From contig SVKU01000006.1 of the NCBI GenBank assembly GCA_015068245.1, positions 1 to 64,000 on the forward strand: a DNA stretch of 64,000 bases, in the 5' to 3' direction. Source of the DNA: Oscillospiraceae bacterium. Its GTDB lineage: Bacteria; Bacillota; Clostridia; Oscillospirales; Oscillospiraceae. The notes under the pieces were generated by a model, which saw nothing but the letters and a program-made list of their open reading frames with translations, had not been told where the DNA came from and ran no database searches. Of this stretch, positions 7,112 to 15,192 are shown one piece after another (position 1 is the stretch's first letter; each line of letters opens with the position of its first letter). A program made the translations under genes and the position numbers.

Positions 7112-7939
7112 CTAATACCAGCCGATAGGTTTTCTGCTTTCTTCGGCGTACAGTTCCGGCAGGAAACGGGCAAGGTTGGGATATTCCACGAGAACGTGGT
7201 TGCTCATACCAACCAACTGCTCAAAAGTGATCTTGTATCCCGGAACGGGTACGAATTTTCCGCTTTCCAGCCGCATACCTCTGTAACAACGGACACGCAT
7301 TTCAACGCCTGTGCCATAGGGACGGAACTGATAAACGCTCAGATCATCGCCGCATTCCGCCGTGACCATGGTGCCGTTTTCCGGCAGATTCACAAGTTCG
7401 GGGTCAAAACCGAAATCCTTGGGGTCGTGGCAGATGGCGTGCAGATGAAGGATATTGTCGCCCTCACCGCCGTCGATAGACTCGGTAATGAAATTCTTCT
7501 GTCCGTAACGGCGAACCCGCAGGGGCAGGCTTTCGTCGAGAGCACGCTGACGGGAGTATTCGTCTTCAAAACCGGTATCCACGTGTTCCTGGGGACACCA
7601 GATCTTGTAGCGCAGATTGCCCTGCTCCTCGGGCACGGAAGGCGGTCTTACAAAGTGCCACACATACCACCAGTCGATCATATCTACGGTGACGTTGGGC
7701 ATCCAGATGTAGTTAGCCTGATAGCCGGTACCGTCGGGCATGACACACACGCCGTTTTCACGCTCCAGATATCCGGGTTTAAAAAGATCGTTCAGGTTCT
7801 CGGGAGCCAGGGCATATTTGGGGTCCATAGGTTCACGCAGCAGTTCCTGGGACAGGGGATTGAGGGGCAGCTGAGTCCAGTACCAGTATTTGCTGTAACT
7901 CAAAGCCAGTTCTTCTTTGGACAGGGGCTTTCTTGACAT
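7112..7939 (-). CDS. PhlG/phloretin hydrolase-like C-C hydrolase
   Basis: The 275-residue protein resembles the DAPG hydrolase (PhlG) family of zinc enzymes, which cleave a C-C bond in acylated phloroglucinols. Gut phloretin hydrolases belong to the same family. Supporting segments are GVCVMPDGTGYQANYIWMP, DWWYVWHF, RYKIWCPQEHVD, LHLHAICHD and MSNHVLVEY, which supply several His and acidic residues suitable as zinc ligands. There is no signal peptide, so it is cytoplasmic. AAAGGAAG precedes the start. It lies 35 bases behind psuG with no terminator between, so it is probably the last gene of the psuK-psuG operon. The true substrate is unknown. Confidence 0.72.
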   Translation of the reverse strand: MSRKPLSKEELALSYSKYWYWTQLPLNPLSQELLREPMDPKYALAPENLNDLFKPGYLERENGVCVMPDGTGYQANYIWMPNVTVDMIDWWYVWHFVRPPSVPEEQGNLRYKIWCPQEHVDTGFEDEYSRQRALDESLPLRVRRYGQKNFITESIDGGEGDNILHLHAICHDPKDFGFDPELVNLPENGTMVTAECGDDLSVYQFRPYGTGVEMRVRCYRGMRLESGKFVPVPGYKITFEQLVGMSNHVLVEYPNLARFLPELYAEESRKPIGWY

Positions 7940-7974
7940 GCGGTTCTTCCTTTCTGTTATTTTCTTTTCTTTTT

Positions 7975-8892
7975 TTACTTCAGTTTGCTCAGCTCGATAG
8001 CGGTTTTTGCAGCCAGCAGGGCGTTATTGCGAACAAGGGCAATGTTGCTTTCAAGGCTGTCGCCGCCGGTTATCTCTTTGATTCGGGCAAGGAGGAAAGG
8101 AGTGACCTTTTTGCCGTGGATACCCTGCTGCTCAGCTTCGGCAACAGCCTGATCGATGGCGGTGTTGATAACGGCGGGATCCATGGAGTATTCTTCGGGA
8201 ACGGGATTGGTCACCAGCATGCCGCCGGAAAGACCCAATTCCTGACGGGCATGGAACACTTTGGCGATATCTTCCGGGCTGTCCAGCTGATAGTCTACAC
8301 CAAAACCGCTGGTGCGGGTGTAAAATGCGGGCAGCTCGTCGGTACCGTAACCGATAACGGGAACGCCTTTGGTTTCAAGGTATTCAAGAGTCAGACCCAG
8401 ATCGAGAATAGATTTGGCACCTGCGCAAACCACCATTACGGGAGTCTGTGCCATTTCTTCAAGGTCGGCGGAAATATCCATGGTGGTTTCGGCACCACGG
8501 TGAACACCGCCTATGCCGCCGGTAGCAAAAACGGAAATGCCGGCCATATGGGCTATCATCATAGTGGTAGCAACGGTGGTTGCGCCGTCACGTCCCAGAG
8601 CCACAAGTACGGGCAGGTCACGGCGGGAGGTTTTGGCTACGTTCTGACCCTCTTTGCCAAGATATTCTATTTCGTCGGCAGTAAGGCCGGCTTTCAGTCT
8701 GCCGCCGATAATGGCGATGGTGGCAGGTACGGCACCGGCTTCGCGGATGAGTTCTTCCACGGCCAGTGCAGTCTGCACATTCTGGGGATAGGGCATGCCG
8801 TGGGAAATAATCGTGGACTCAAGAGCCACAACGGGACGGTTGTTTTCAAGGGCTTCCTTAACCTCGGGAGCGATATCAAGATACTTGTTCAA
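7975..8892 (-). CDS. psuG: Pseudouridine-5'-phosphate glycosidase
   Basis: The 305-residue protein matches PsuG (IndA family), which reversibly splits pseudouridine 5'-phosphate into uracil and ribose 5-phosphate. Family features are ALESTIISHGMPYPQN near the N-terminus, FATGGIGGVHRG in the middle and NPVPEEYSM near the C-terminal third. The length is normal. The start ATG overlaps the stop of psuK by four bases (ATGA), showing translational coupling. Together the two genes form the pseudouridine salvage pathway used on RNA-derived nucleosides. Confidence 0.95.
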   Translation of the reverse strand: MNKYLDIAPEVKEALENNRPVVALESTIISHGMPYPQNVQTALAVEELIREAGAVPATIAIIGGRLKAGLTADEIEYLGKEGQNVAKTSRRDLPVLVALGRDGATTVATTMMIAHMAGISVFATGGIGGVHRGAETTMDISADLEEMAQTPVMVVCAGAKSILDLGLTLEYLETKGVPVIGYGTDELPAFYTRTSGFGVDYQLDSPEDIAKVFHARQELGLSGGMLVTNPVPEEYSMDPAVINTAIDQAVAEAEQQGIHGKKVTPFLLARIKEITGGDSLESNIALVRNNALLAAKTAIELSKLK

Positions 8893-9797
8893 ATCAGATT
8901 TTCCTTTCTGAGTAATCTATATATGTTATCCATATTCATTTCGGGGCAAACAGAATGATCGGAGGCGGCAGTTATGGCGGCAGCAGCCAAACCCAGCAGA
9001 CCACTTTGCTGCAGCCCCATGCCTTCAAGGTGAGCTTTTACAAGAGCGGCGGTAAAGGCATCTCCCGCACCGGTGGTGTTGGTGGCGGGGACGTTGATTA
9101 CAGGCAGGGTCAGCGACTCGTTATTATCGGCACAGTAAACGCCGTCTGCACCAAGGGTAATAAAAACTCTGTTCAATCCCGTTTGGAGGAAATCGCAAGC
9201 GGCAGATTCCGGGGTATCTTTGCCTGTAAGCAGCCGGGCTTCCAACCGATTGGGCTTAAAGGTGTTCAATTTGCCCAAACTGGGCAAAAGCCGGGGAGCT
9301 TTGGCGGCGGAGACTGCATCGGCAAATATGGGAACGGTACAGTTTGAGGCTAAAAACTCAATGCTTTCCCCGGCAAGGTTAGCGTCCATCACCAGGGCAT
9401 CGCCGCCGTTGATGATACCAAGCTTGCGTTCCAGAACTTCCGGAGTCAGCAGGGCAGAGGGCTCCATATCCGAAACAGCCGCCAGCATATCGCCGTCTGC
9501 ATCGTTTATGAAAAGATAAGCCGACGACCGACCGTCTGGATCGTAAAGACTGTGGCTCAGATCCACTCCGCTTTTTGTAAAACAGTCTTTTATGGCGCCG
9601 GAAAATATATCTCCGCCAAGAACCGTAATGAACCTGACGTCAACGCCCATGGCACTCAGGTTTCTTGCAATATTTCCACCTACACCGCCAACGGAAAGAC
9701 TGATGCGGCCCGGGTTTGAATCACGGCTTACGCTCTTTTTATATGGTACACCGCCAATATCCATGTTGGCGGAACCGACAACTGTAACGTAGGACAT
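8889..9797 (-). CDS. psuK: Pseudouridine kinase, PfkB family
   Basis: The 302-residue carbohydrate-kinase-fold protein starts MSYVTVVGSANMDIGG and carries VGGVGGNIARNLSAMG, the PfkB N-terminal signature region. Near the C-terminus is NTTGAGDAFTA with the catalytic Asp. PsuK phosphorylates pseudouridine to the substrate of PsuG, and the overlap with psuG supports that assignment over ribokinase. The start at 9797 follows GAGG with about 10 bases of spacing; the longer in-frame extension to 9890 runs through the promoter. It is the first gene of the psuK-psuG-PhlG-like operon. Confidence 0.93.
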   Translation of the reverse strand: MSYVTVVGSANMDIGGVPYKKSVSRDSNPGRISLSVGGVGGNIARNLSAMGVDVRFITVLGGDIFSGAIKDCFTKSGVDLSHSLYDPDGRSSAYLFINDADGDMLAAVSDMEPSALLTPEVLERKLGIINGGDALVMDANLAGESIEFLASNCTVPIFADAVSAAKAPRLLPSLGKLNTFKPNRLEARLLTGKDTPESAACDFLQTGLNRVFITLGADGVYCADNNESLTLPVINVPATNTTGAGDAFTAALVKAHLEGMGLQQSGLLGLAAAAITAASDHSVCPEMNMDNIYRLLRKENLI

Positions 9798-9828
9798 ATA
9801 ATACCTCGGAACATTGTATATTATAAAT

Positions 9829-9857
9829 ATCATACCACAATATGCACACATTTGCAA
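9829..9857 (-). promoter_or_regulatory. Promoter of the psuK operon
   Basis: On the minus strand TTGCAA (9852-9857), a 17-base spacer and TATGAT (9829-9834) are followed by the psuK start about 30 bases on. Confidence 0.75.
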
Positions 9858-9990
9858 AACTATTGACGCTCCGATGCCAAACCTTATCACTTGTGACAGA
9901 AAAAATGCATATTGTTAAAAATTTGACGTTTTTTCACCTTAAAAAGTTCAGATTTTGGAGGTTAAGGCATCAAATTTCCATTGTCGAATA

Positions 9991-10019
9991 TGGACAAAAC
10001 ACATCGAAGGTGCTATACT
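9991..10019 (+). promoter_or_regulatory. Promoter of the rnf operon
   Basis: TGGACA (9991-9996), a 17-base spacer and TATACT (10014-10019) lie 50 bases before the rnfC start. Confidence 0.8.
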
Positions 10020-10068
10020 TTAAGAGTTGAGATTAAATGCATTTATAATAATCTAAGAGGTGAAGTCA

Positions 10069-11454
10069 ATGGCAAAGTCCTTTTTCGGAGGCGTTCATCC
10101 CAACGATATGAAGTCCCTCACAGCTTCAAAGTCCGTTGAGATACTGACGCCTCCCGAACAGGTCATCATCCCCATGAGCCAGCATATCGGCGCACCCTGC
10201 AAGCCTCTGGTCGAGGTAGGCGACACCGTTAAGATGGGTCAGAAGATCGGCGATAACGCCGGCCTTTGCGTACCCGTCCATTCTTCGGTATCCGGCAAGG
10301 TAGTAGCCATCGAAGCCCGCCCCCACACCGGTGGCAGCAACGTGTTGGCAGTAATTATCGAAAACGATTTCCAGGATACTCCCGACGAGAGCATGGTCGC
10401 CCGCGAAAGCATAGACGATCTTTCCGCCGAGGAGCTTATCGAGATCATCCACCAGGGCGGCTGCGTCGGTATGGGCGGCGCTACCTTCCCCACCCATGTG
10501 AAGATCAACAGCGGTATCGGCAAGGTCGATACCATCATCGTCAACGCAGCTGAATGTGAACCCTACATAACCGCTGACGACCGTCTTATCCGCGAGCATC
10601 CCGAGAAGATTCTGGGCGGCGTAAGAGTTCTGCTCAAGATTTTCGGCCTTGAAAAAGCTCACATCGTTATCGAGAGCAACAAGCCCGAAGCCATCGAAGT
10701 GCTCAAGAAGGAACTGGCAGGCACCAATGATGTTGAAGTCATGGTTCAGCCCGTCATGTACCCCCAGGGCGCTGAAAAGCAGCTGTGCCAGACCGTTACC
10801 GGCCGCGAAGTTCCTCCCGGAGGACTGCCTGCCGCTATCGGCTGCGCCGTATTCAACACCGCTTCCGTTGCCGCTATTTACGACGCTGTATGGCTGGGCA
10901 GACCCCTGTTCGAGCGCAATGTCACTGTTGGCGGCCTTGGCCTGAAGGATCAGAAGAACTACCGTGTCCGTATCGGTACTCCTTTCCAGTTCCTGATCGA
11001 CTCCGTAGGCGGATTCTCCACTGACCCCTATAAGGTCCTTACCGGCGGCCCCATGATGGGTATTGCCCAGTATGATCTGAATGTACCTGTTATCAAGGGA
11101 ACCAATGCTGTTACCGCTCTTCGCCGTGAGGACTGCGTTGAAGAAGCCAACCCCACCTGCATACGCTGCGGCAAGTGCATCGAGGTGTGCCCCATGCACC
11201 TGATGCCTCTGTACATGTATATGTATGAGCAGAAGTCCGACATCGAAAAACTGAAAGAGTTCAATGTCACCGACTGTATGGAATGTGGTGCCTGCACCTA
11301 CAACTGCCCTGCCCGTATCCATCTGGTACATAGCTTCAAGACCGCAAAGCAGAAGATAACCAACGCCAACAATAAGGCCAAGGCAGAAGCCGAAGCCAAA
11401 GCAAAGGCCGAGGAAGAAAAGAAGGCAGCTGCCGCTGCAAAGGAGGGAAACTGA
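10069..11454 (+). CDS. rnfC: Rnf complex subunit C
   Basis: This 461-residue peripheral subunit contacts NADH/NAD+ in the ferredoxin:NAD+ oxidoreductase. The nucleotide/FMN site is marked by VGMGGATFPTHVK. Two [4Fe-4S] motifs follow: C364-x2-C367-x2-C370-x3-C374 and C403-x2-C406-x2-C409-x3-C413. The C-terminus is a short Lys/Ala/Glu-rich tail. The ATG at 10069 has AAGAGGTGA upstream, and the in-frame GTG at 10060 lies inside that ribosome-binding site. It is first in a tight rnfCDGEAB operon. Confidence 0.97.
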   Translation: MAKSFFGGVHPNDMKSLTASKSVEILTPPEQVIIPMSQHIGAPCKPLVEVGDTVKMGQKIGDNAGLCVPVHSSVSGKVVAIEARPHTGGSNVLAVIIENDFQDTPDESMVARESIDDLSAEELIEIIHQGGCVGMGGATFPTHVKINSGIGKVDTIIVNAAECEPYITADDRLIREHPEKILGGVRVLLKIFGLEKAHIVIESNKPEAIEVLKKELAGTNDVEVMVQPVMYPQGAEKQLCQTVTGREVPPGGLPAAIGCAVFNTASVAAIYDAVWLGRPLFERNVTVGGLGLKDQKNYRVRIGTPFQFLIDSVGGFSTDPYKVLTGGPMMGIAQYDLNVPVIKGTNAVTALRREDCVEEANPTCIRCGKCIEVCPMHLMPLYMYMYEQKSDIEKLKEFNVTDCMECGACTYNCPARIHLVHSFKTAKQKITNANNKAKAEAEAKAKAEEEKKAAAAAKEGN

Positions 11455-11455
11455 T

Positions 11456-12448
11456 ATGGAACAAAAGAAAACCTTTCTGACAGTATCATCCTCCCCCCAT
11501 ATCCGTACCAAAACAGATACCCGCAGCATCATGCTGGACGTGCTTATCGCTCTGGTACCTGCGCTGATAGCTTCCTGCTATTTCTTCGGTATCCGTTCCC
11601 TGCTGGTGGTTGCGGTTTCCGCTGCCGGCTGCGTATTTTGGGAGTGGCTGTACCGTAAGCTGATGAAGAAACACCAGACCATCGGCGATCTTTCCGCTGT
11701 TGTTACCGGTGTTCTGCTGGCTTTCACTTTGCCCGTAACTATTCCTTATTGGGTGGTTATCATAGGCGATGCTTTCGCCATCATTCTTGTTAAGCAGCTG
11801 TTTGGCGGTCTTGGCAAGAACTTCATGAACCCCGCTCTCGCAGCCCGCGCCTTTATGCTTTCCTGGCCTGTGCTCATGACCACATGGGTAGCTCCCCACA
11901 GTGCCGTTTCTCTGTTCGGCTCCAACGCCGATGCCGTTACTGCCGCAACTCCCATGTCCATTCTCCACGGCGGTGTCATGCCTGACGCTTCCATTATGGA
12001 TATGTTCATCGGCAACATCGGCGGCACCCTTGGTGAGACCTCTGCTCTGCTGCTTCTGGTGGGCGGCATCTACCTTGTAATGCGCAAGGTCATCAGCCCC
12101 CGCATTCCCGCTGCATATATCCTTACCGTTGCTGTAATAACCTTCATCTTCCCCAAAGGAGATGCAGGCAACCTTGAGTGGATGCTGGCCAACCTGTTTG
12201 GCGGCGGCCTGATGCTGGGCGCCATCTTCATGGCAACCGATTATGTCACTTCCCCTGTTACCGCCACCGGTCAGCTTATATATGGTATCGGCTGCGGCCT
12301 CATAACCGTATTCATTCGTTACTTTGGTTCCTATGCTGAAGGCGTCAGCTACGCTATCCTTATTATGAACACCTGTGCATGGATGCTCGATAAGGTTGGT
12401 CGTCCCCGCCGCTTTGGCACCGACAAAAAAGCAAAGGAGGCGGCATAA
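11456..12448 (+). CDS. rnfD: Rnf complex subunit D
   Basis: This 330-residue integral membrane subunit has many transmembrane helices. The stretch DAVTAATPMS contains the Thr expected to carry covalently bound FMN. GKNFMNPALAARAF is a family-typical loop. It starts one base after the rnfC stop. RnfD belongs to the membrane core that moves electrons and couples to Na+ or H+ translocation; which ion is used cannot be read from the sequence. Confidence 0.96.
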   Translation: MEQKKTFLTVSSSPHIRTKTDTRSIMLDVLIALVPALIASCYFFGIRSLLVVAVSAAGCVFWEWLYRKLMKKHQTIGDLSAVVTGVLLAFTLPVTIPYWVVIIGDAFAIILVKQLFGGLGKNFMNPALAARAFMLSWPVLMTTWVAPHSAVSLFGSNADAVTAATPMSILHGGVMPDASIMDMFIGNIGGTLGETSALLLLVGGIYLVMRKVISPRIPAAYILTVAVITFIFPKGDAGNLEWMLANLFGGGLMLGAIFMATDYVTSPVTATGQLIYGIGCGLITVFIRYFGSYAEGVSYAILIMNTCAWMLDKVGRPRRFGTDKKAKEAA

Positions 12449-13009
12449 ATGACCGAGACTAAAAACACCTCCACCGTGGCATACGTTCTGAAGCTGGGCG
12501 TTATCCTGTTTCTGATCTGCGCCATTACTGCCGGCCTTCTGGGTTTTGTAAACTCCATCACTGAAGACCGTATTGCTGAGATAACCGCAGAAAAGACTGC
12601 CAAAGCTATGAGCACTGTTCTGCCCGCAGACGCTTACGACGAAGTTGAATATACCGGCAGCGACGCTCTTGTTGTTACCGCTTATAAGGCTTCTACCGGC
12701 GGATCCCCTGTCGGTTATGTTGTGGAAGTAACTCCTTCCGGTTTCGGCGGCACCATCGATATGGTGGTCGGCGTTGATATGAACGGTGCTGTCACCGGCG
12801 TTGATATTATCGACATGTCCGAAACCTCCGGTCTGGGCGCCAATGCTTCCAAGGCAAGCTTCCGTGAGCAGTATATCGGCGGCACCGGCAACTTTGCTGT
12901 CAGCAAAGACGGCGGTACTATCGATGCTCTTACCGGTGCAACCGTTACTTCCCGTGCTGTGACCAGCGGTGTCAATGCCGCTGTTGCCGCAGCCGCAACA
13001 CTGGGTTAA
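12449..13009 (+). CDS. rnfG: Rnf complex subunit G
   Basis: The 186-residue subunit has one N-terminal membrane helix and an extracytoplasmic FMN-binding domain. DALTGATVTSRAV near residue 160 carries the Thr of the covalent flavin site (TGAT). It abuts rnfD with no gap, and a GGAGG site for rnfE follows. Confidence 0.96.
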   Translation: MTETKNTSTVAYVLKLGVILFLICAITAGLLGFVNSITEDRIAEITAEKTAKAMSTVLPADAYDEVEYTGSDALVVTAYKASTGGSPVGYVVEVTPSGFGGTIDMVVGVDMNGAVTGVDIIDMSETSGLGANASKASFREQYIGGTGNFAVSKDGGTIDALTGATVTSRAVTSGVNAAVAAAATLG

Positions 13010-13024
13010 GGAGGGTATTGAAGA

Positions 13025-13654
13025 ATGAATTTCAAGAAACAATTCAAAGAAGGTCTGCTGACCAACAACCCTGTCCTTGTCCAGCTGCTTGGTATGTGTT
13101 CCACCATGGCTATCACCACCACGCTGTTCAACGGTATAGGCATGGGCATCAGCGTTCTGGTCATTCTGACCTGCTCCAACATCGTTATTGCGCTGATGCG
13201 CAAGATAATCCCCAACAAGATCCGTATAGCTTCCTTCATTGTTGTTATTGCGGGCTTTGTTACCATCGTTGACCTGATCCTCCAGGCATTCCTGCCGGAT
13301 CTTTCCGACTCGCTGGGCGTGTTTATCCCCCTGATAGTTGTTAACTGCATTATCCTCGGCCGTGCTGAGGCATATGCTTACAAGAACTCCGTACTGGCTT
13401 CCGCTGTGGACGGTGTTTGCCAGGGTATCGGCTACACTGTAGCCCTGGTCATCATGTGCGTTGTCCGTGAACTGCTGGGCAACGGCACCTTCGGCACCGG
13501 CGTCCTTGGTGCAGAAGGCATCCGAATCATTCCCGAAGGATATCCCGCACTGCTGGTCATCCTTCCCTTCGGCGGCTTCATTACTCTGGGCTGCCTGATA
13601 GCTGCCGCTCAGTATTATCTGAACCGCAGCAAGAATAAGGAGGTGTCCAAATGA
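13025..13654 (+). CDS. rnfE: Rnf complex subunit E
   Basis: This 209-residue integral membrane protein is homologous to RnfA and NqrD, with about six hydrophobic helices. FKEGLLTNNPVLVQLLGMC is a typical N-terminus and LGRAEAYAYKN contains a conserved loop. Its last four bases overlap the rnfA start. It forms the inverted-topology membrane pair with RnfA. Confidence 0.96.
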   Translation: MNFKKQFKEGLLTNNPVLVQLLGMCSTMAITTTLFNGIGMGISVLVILTCSNIVIALMRKIIPNKIRIASFIVVIAGFVTIVDLILQAFLPDLSDSLGVFIPLIVVNCIILGRAEAYAYKNSVLASAVDGVCQGIGYTVALVIMCVVRELLGNGTFGTGVLGAEGIRIIPEGYPALLVILPFGGFITLGCLIAAAQYYLNRSKNKEVSK

Positions 13655-14238
13655 GTTTCACTGAGATAGTCTCCCTGGCTCTTGGCGCCATTCTGGTAGA
13701 AAACTTTATTCTGTCCCAGTTCCTGGGTATCTGCCCCTTCATGGGCGTTTCCAAGAAAATGGATACCGCCCTCGGCATGGGCGTTGCAGTTACCTTCGTT
13801 ATGGGCGTTGCTTCCGCTGCCTGCTATGCCATCGACTTGCTGCTTATCAAGCTGGGTCTGGAATATATGCAGACTGTAGCGTTTATTCTGGTAATCGCTG
13901 CTCTTGTTCAGCTGGTTGAGATGTTCCTTCAGAAGTCCATGCCTTCCCTGTATCAGGCTCTTGGCATTTATCTGCCCCTGATCACCACCAACTGCGCTGT
14001 TCTGGGTGTTGCCCTGCTGAACAGCCAGAATCACTACAACTTCCTTGGCTCCGTTGTCTACGGCGTTACCGGCGGTCTTGGTTTCACCCTGGCCATTGTC
14101 CTGTTCGCTTCTGTCCGTGAGCGTATGGAATTTGCAGATCCCCCCGAGGCATTCGAAGGCTTCCCCATTGCCCTTGTTGCCGCAGGACTTATCGCCCTTG
14201 CCTTTATGGGTTTCCAGGGCCTGTCCATATTCGCTTAA
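13651..14238 (+). CDS. rnfA: Rnf complex subunit A
   Basis: The 195-residue membrane subunit has about six helices. VENFILSQFLGICPFMGVSK at the N-terminus and TTNCAVLGVALLN in the second half include the conserved Cys residues thought to coordinate the intramembrane iron centre with RnfE. The ATG overlaps the rnfE stop by four bases. Confidence 0.96.
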   Translation: MSFTEIVSLALGAILVENFILSQFLGICPFMGVSKKMDTALGMGVAVTFVMGVASAACYAIDLLLIKLGLEYMQTVAFILVIAALVQLVEMFLQKSMPSLYQALGIYLPLITTNCAVLGVALLNSQNHYNFLGSVVYGVTGGLGFTLAIVLFASVRERMEFADPPEAFEGFPIALVAAGLIALAFMGFQGLSIFA

Positions 14239-14253
14239 GGAGGGCTGAACGAT

Positions 14254-15039
14254 ATGAATATTCTTTATGCTGTTCTGGTTCTTGGCGTTCTGGGTGCTGT
14301 TTTTGGACTTGGTCTGGCAGCCGCCTCCAAGGTCTTTGCCGTTGAGCAGGACGAACGTCTTGAGCCTATGCTTGAAGCACTTCCCGGCGCAAACTGCGGC
14401 GGCTGTGGTTATGCAGGCTGCTCCGCTTACGCCAATGCTGTTATCGCAGGCGAAGCCGAGATCGGCAAATGCGCTGCCGGCGGCAGCGAAACTGCCGAAA
14501 AGATGGCCGCAATCATGGGCGTTGAAGCCGGTGATGTGGTTCGTACCGTGGCTTTTGTCCGCTGCACCGGCGGCGATGCCAGCTTGAAAAAGTTTGACTA
14601 CTACGGCATTTCCGACTGCCTTGCTGCCACCAAGATCGGCGGCAACGGTCCCGCTGCCTGCTCCTTTGGCTGCCTGGGTTACGGCACCTGTGTTGCTGCC
14701 TGCCCCTTCGGCGCAATGGAGATCGTGGACGGTCATGCCCATGTCAACGAAGAGATCTGCACCGGCTGCATGAGCTGTGCTGCAGCCTGCCCCAGAGGTC
14801 TTATCGCTTCCAAGCCTTACGACTCCAAGGTTGCTGTAGGATGTGCTTCCAAAGACAAGGGTCCTGCAGTTCGCGCTTACTGCGAAAAAGGCTGCATCGG
14901 CTGTATGCTGTGCGTCAAGGCCTGTGAACACGACGCCATTAAGGTGGTCGACAATCTGGCTGTTGTTGATTACAGCAAATGTGTCGGCTGCGGCGCCTGC
15001 GTTGAAAAGTGCCCCAGAAAGATAATTTCAATGAAATAA
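14254..15039 (+). CDS. rnfB: Rnf complex subunit B, ferredoxin-like
   Basis: The 261-residue subunit is the likely entry point for electrons from reduced ferredoxin. One N-terminal membrane helix (residues 3-28) is followed by a [4Fe-4S] domain with C48, C51, C56 and C73. Several ferredoxin-type C-x2-C-x2-C-x3-C clusters follow, ending with CVGCGACVEKCP. An AAGGAGG site precedes the ATG. It is the last gene of the operon, ahead of a strong terminator. Confidence 0.96.
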   Translation: MNILYAVLVLGVLGAVFGLGLAAASKVFAVEQDERLEPMLEALPGANCGGCGYAGCSAYANAVIAGEAEIGKCAAGGSETAEKMAAIMGVEAGDVVRTVAFVRCTGGDASLKKFDYYGISDCLAATKIGGNGPAACSFGCLGYGTCVAACPFGAMEIVDGHAHVNEEICTGCMSCAAACPRGLIASKPYDSKVAVGCASKDKGPAVRAYCEKGCIGCMLCVKACEHDAIKVVDNLAVVDYSKCVGCGACVEKCPRKIISMK

Positions 15040-15040
15040 T

Positions 15041-15073
15041 AAAAAATCCGGCTCGAAAGAGCCGGATTTTTTT
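15041..15073. terminator. Bidirectional terminator behind rnfB
   Basis: An 11-bp stem (15044-15054 with 15059-15069) with a GAAA tetraloop is flanked by A and T runs, so it can act on rnfB and on minus-strand transcripts. Its stem core AAATCCGGCTC recurs in the nifJ terminator near 60.12 kb. Confidence 0.93.
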
Positions 15074-15102
15074 AGATTTCAGGGATCAGGTGTCAGGTAT
15101 CA

Positions 15103-15183
15103 GTAGGGAACGGTCTTGACCGTTCCCTAAAGAACACCAAGATGGGGATTCCTCCGCCGATAAAGCGGCGTTCGGAATGACAG
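15103..15183. repeat. Two dispersed hairpin repeats
   Basis: TAGGGAACGGTC-tt-GACCGTTCCCTA (15104-15129) is a near-perfect palindrome whose core recurs at 58521-58544 and 59702-59721. It is followed by an element at about 15141-15183 (CCTCCGCCGATAAAGCGGCG, then TTCGGAATGACAGC). That element recurs inverted at 39639-39678. Confidence 0.8.
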
Positions 15184-15192
15184 CTTGACTTA

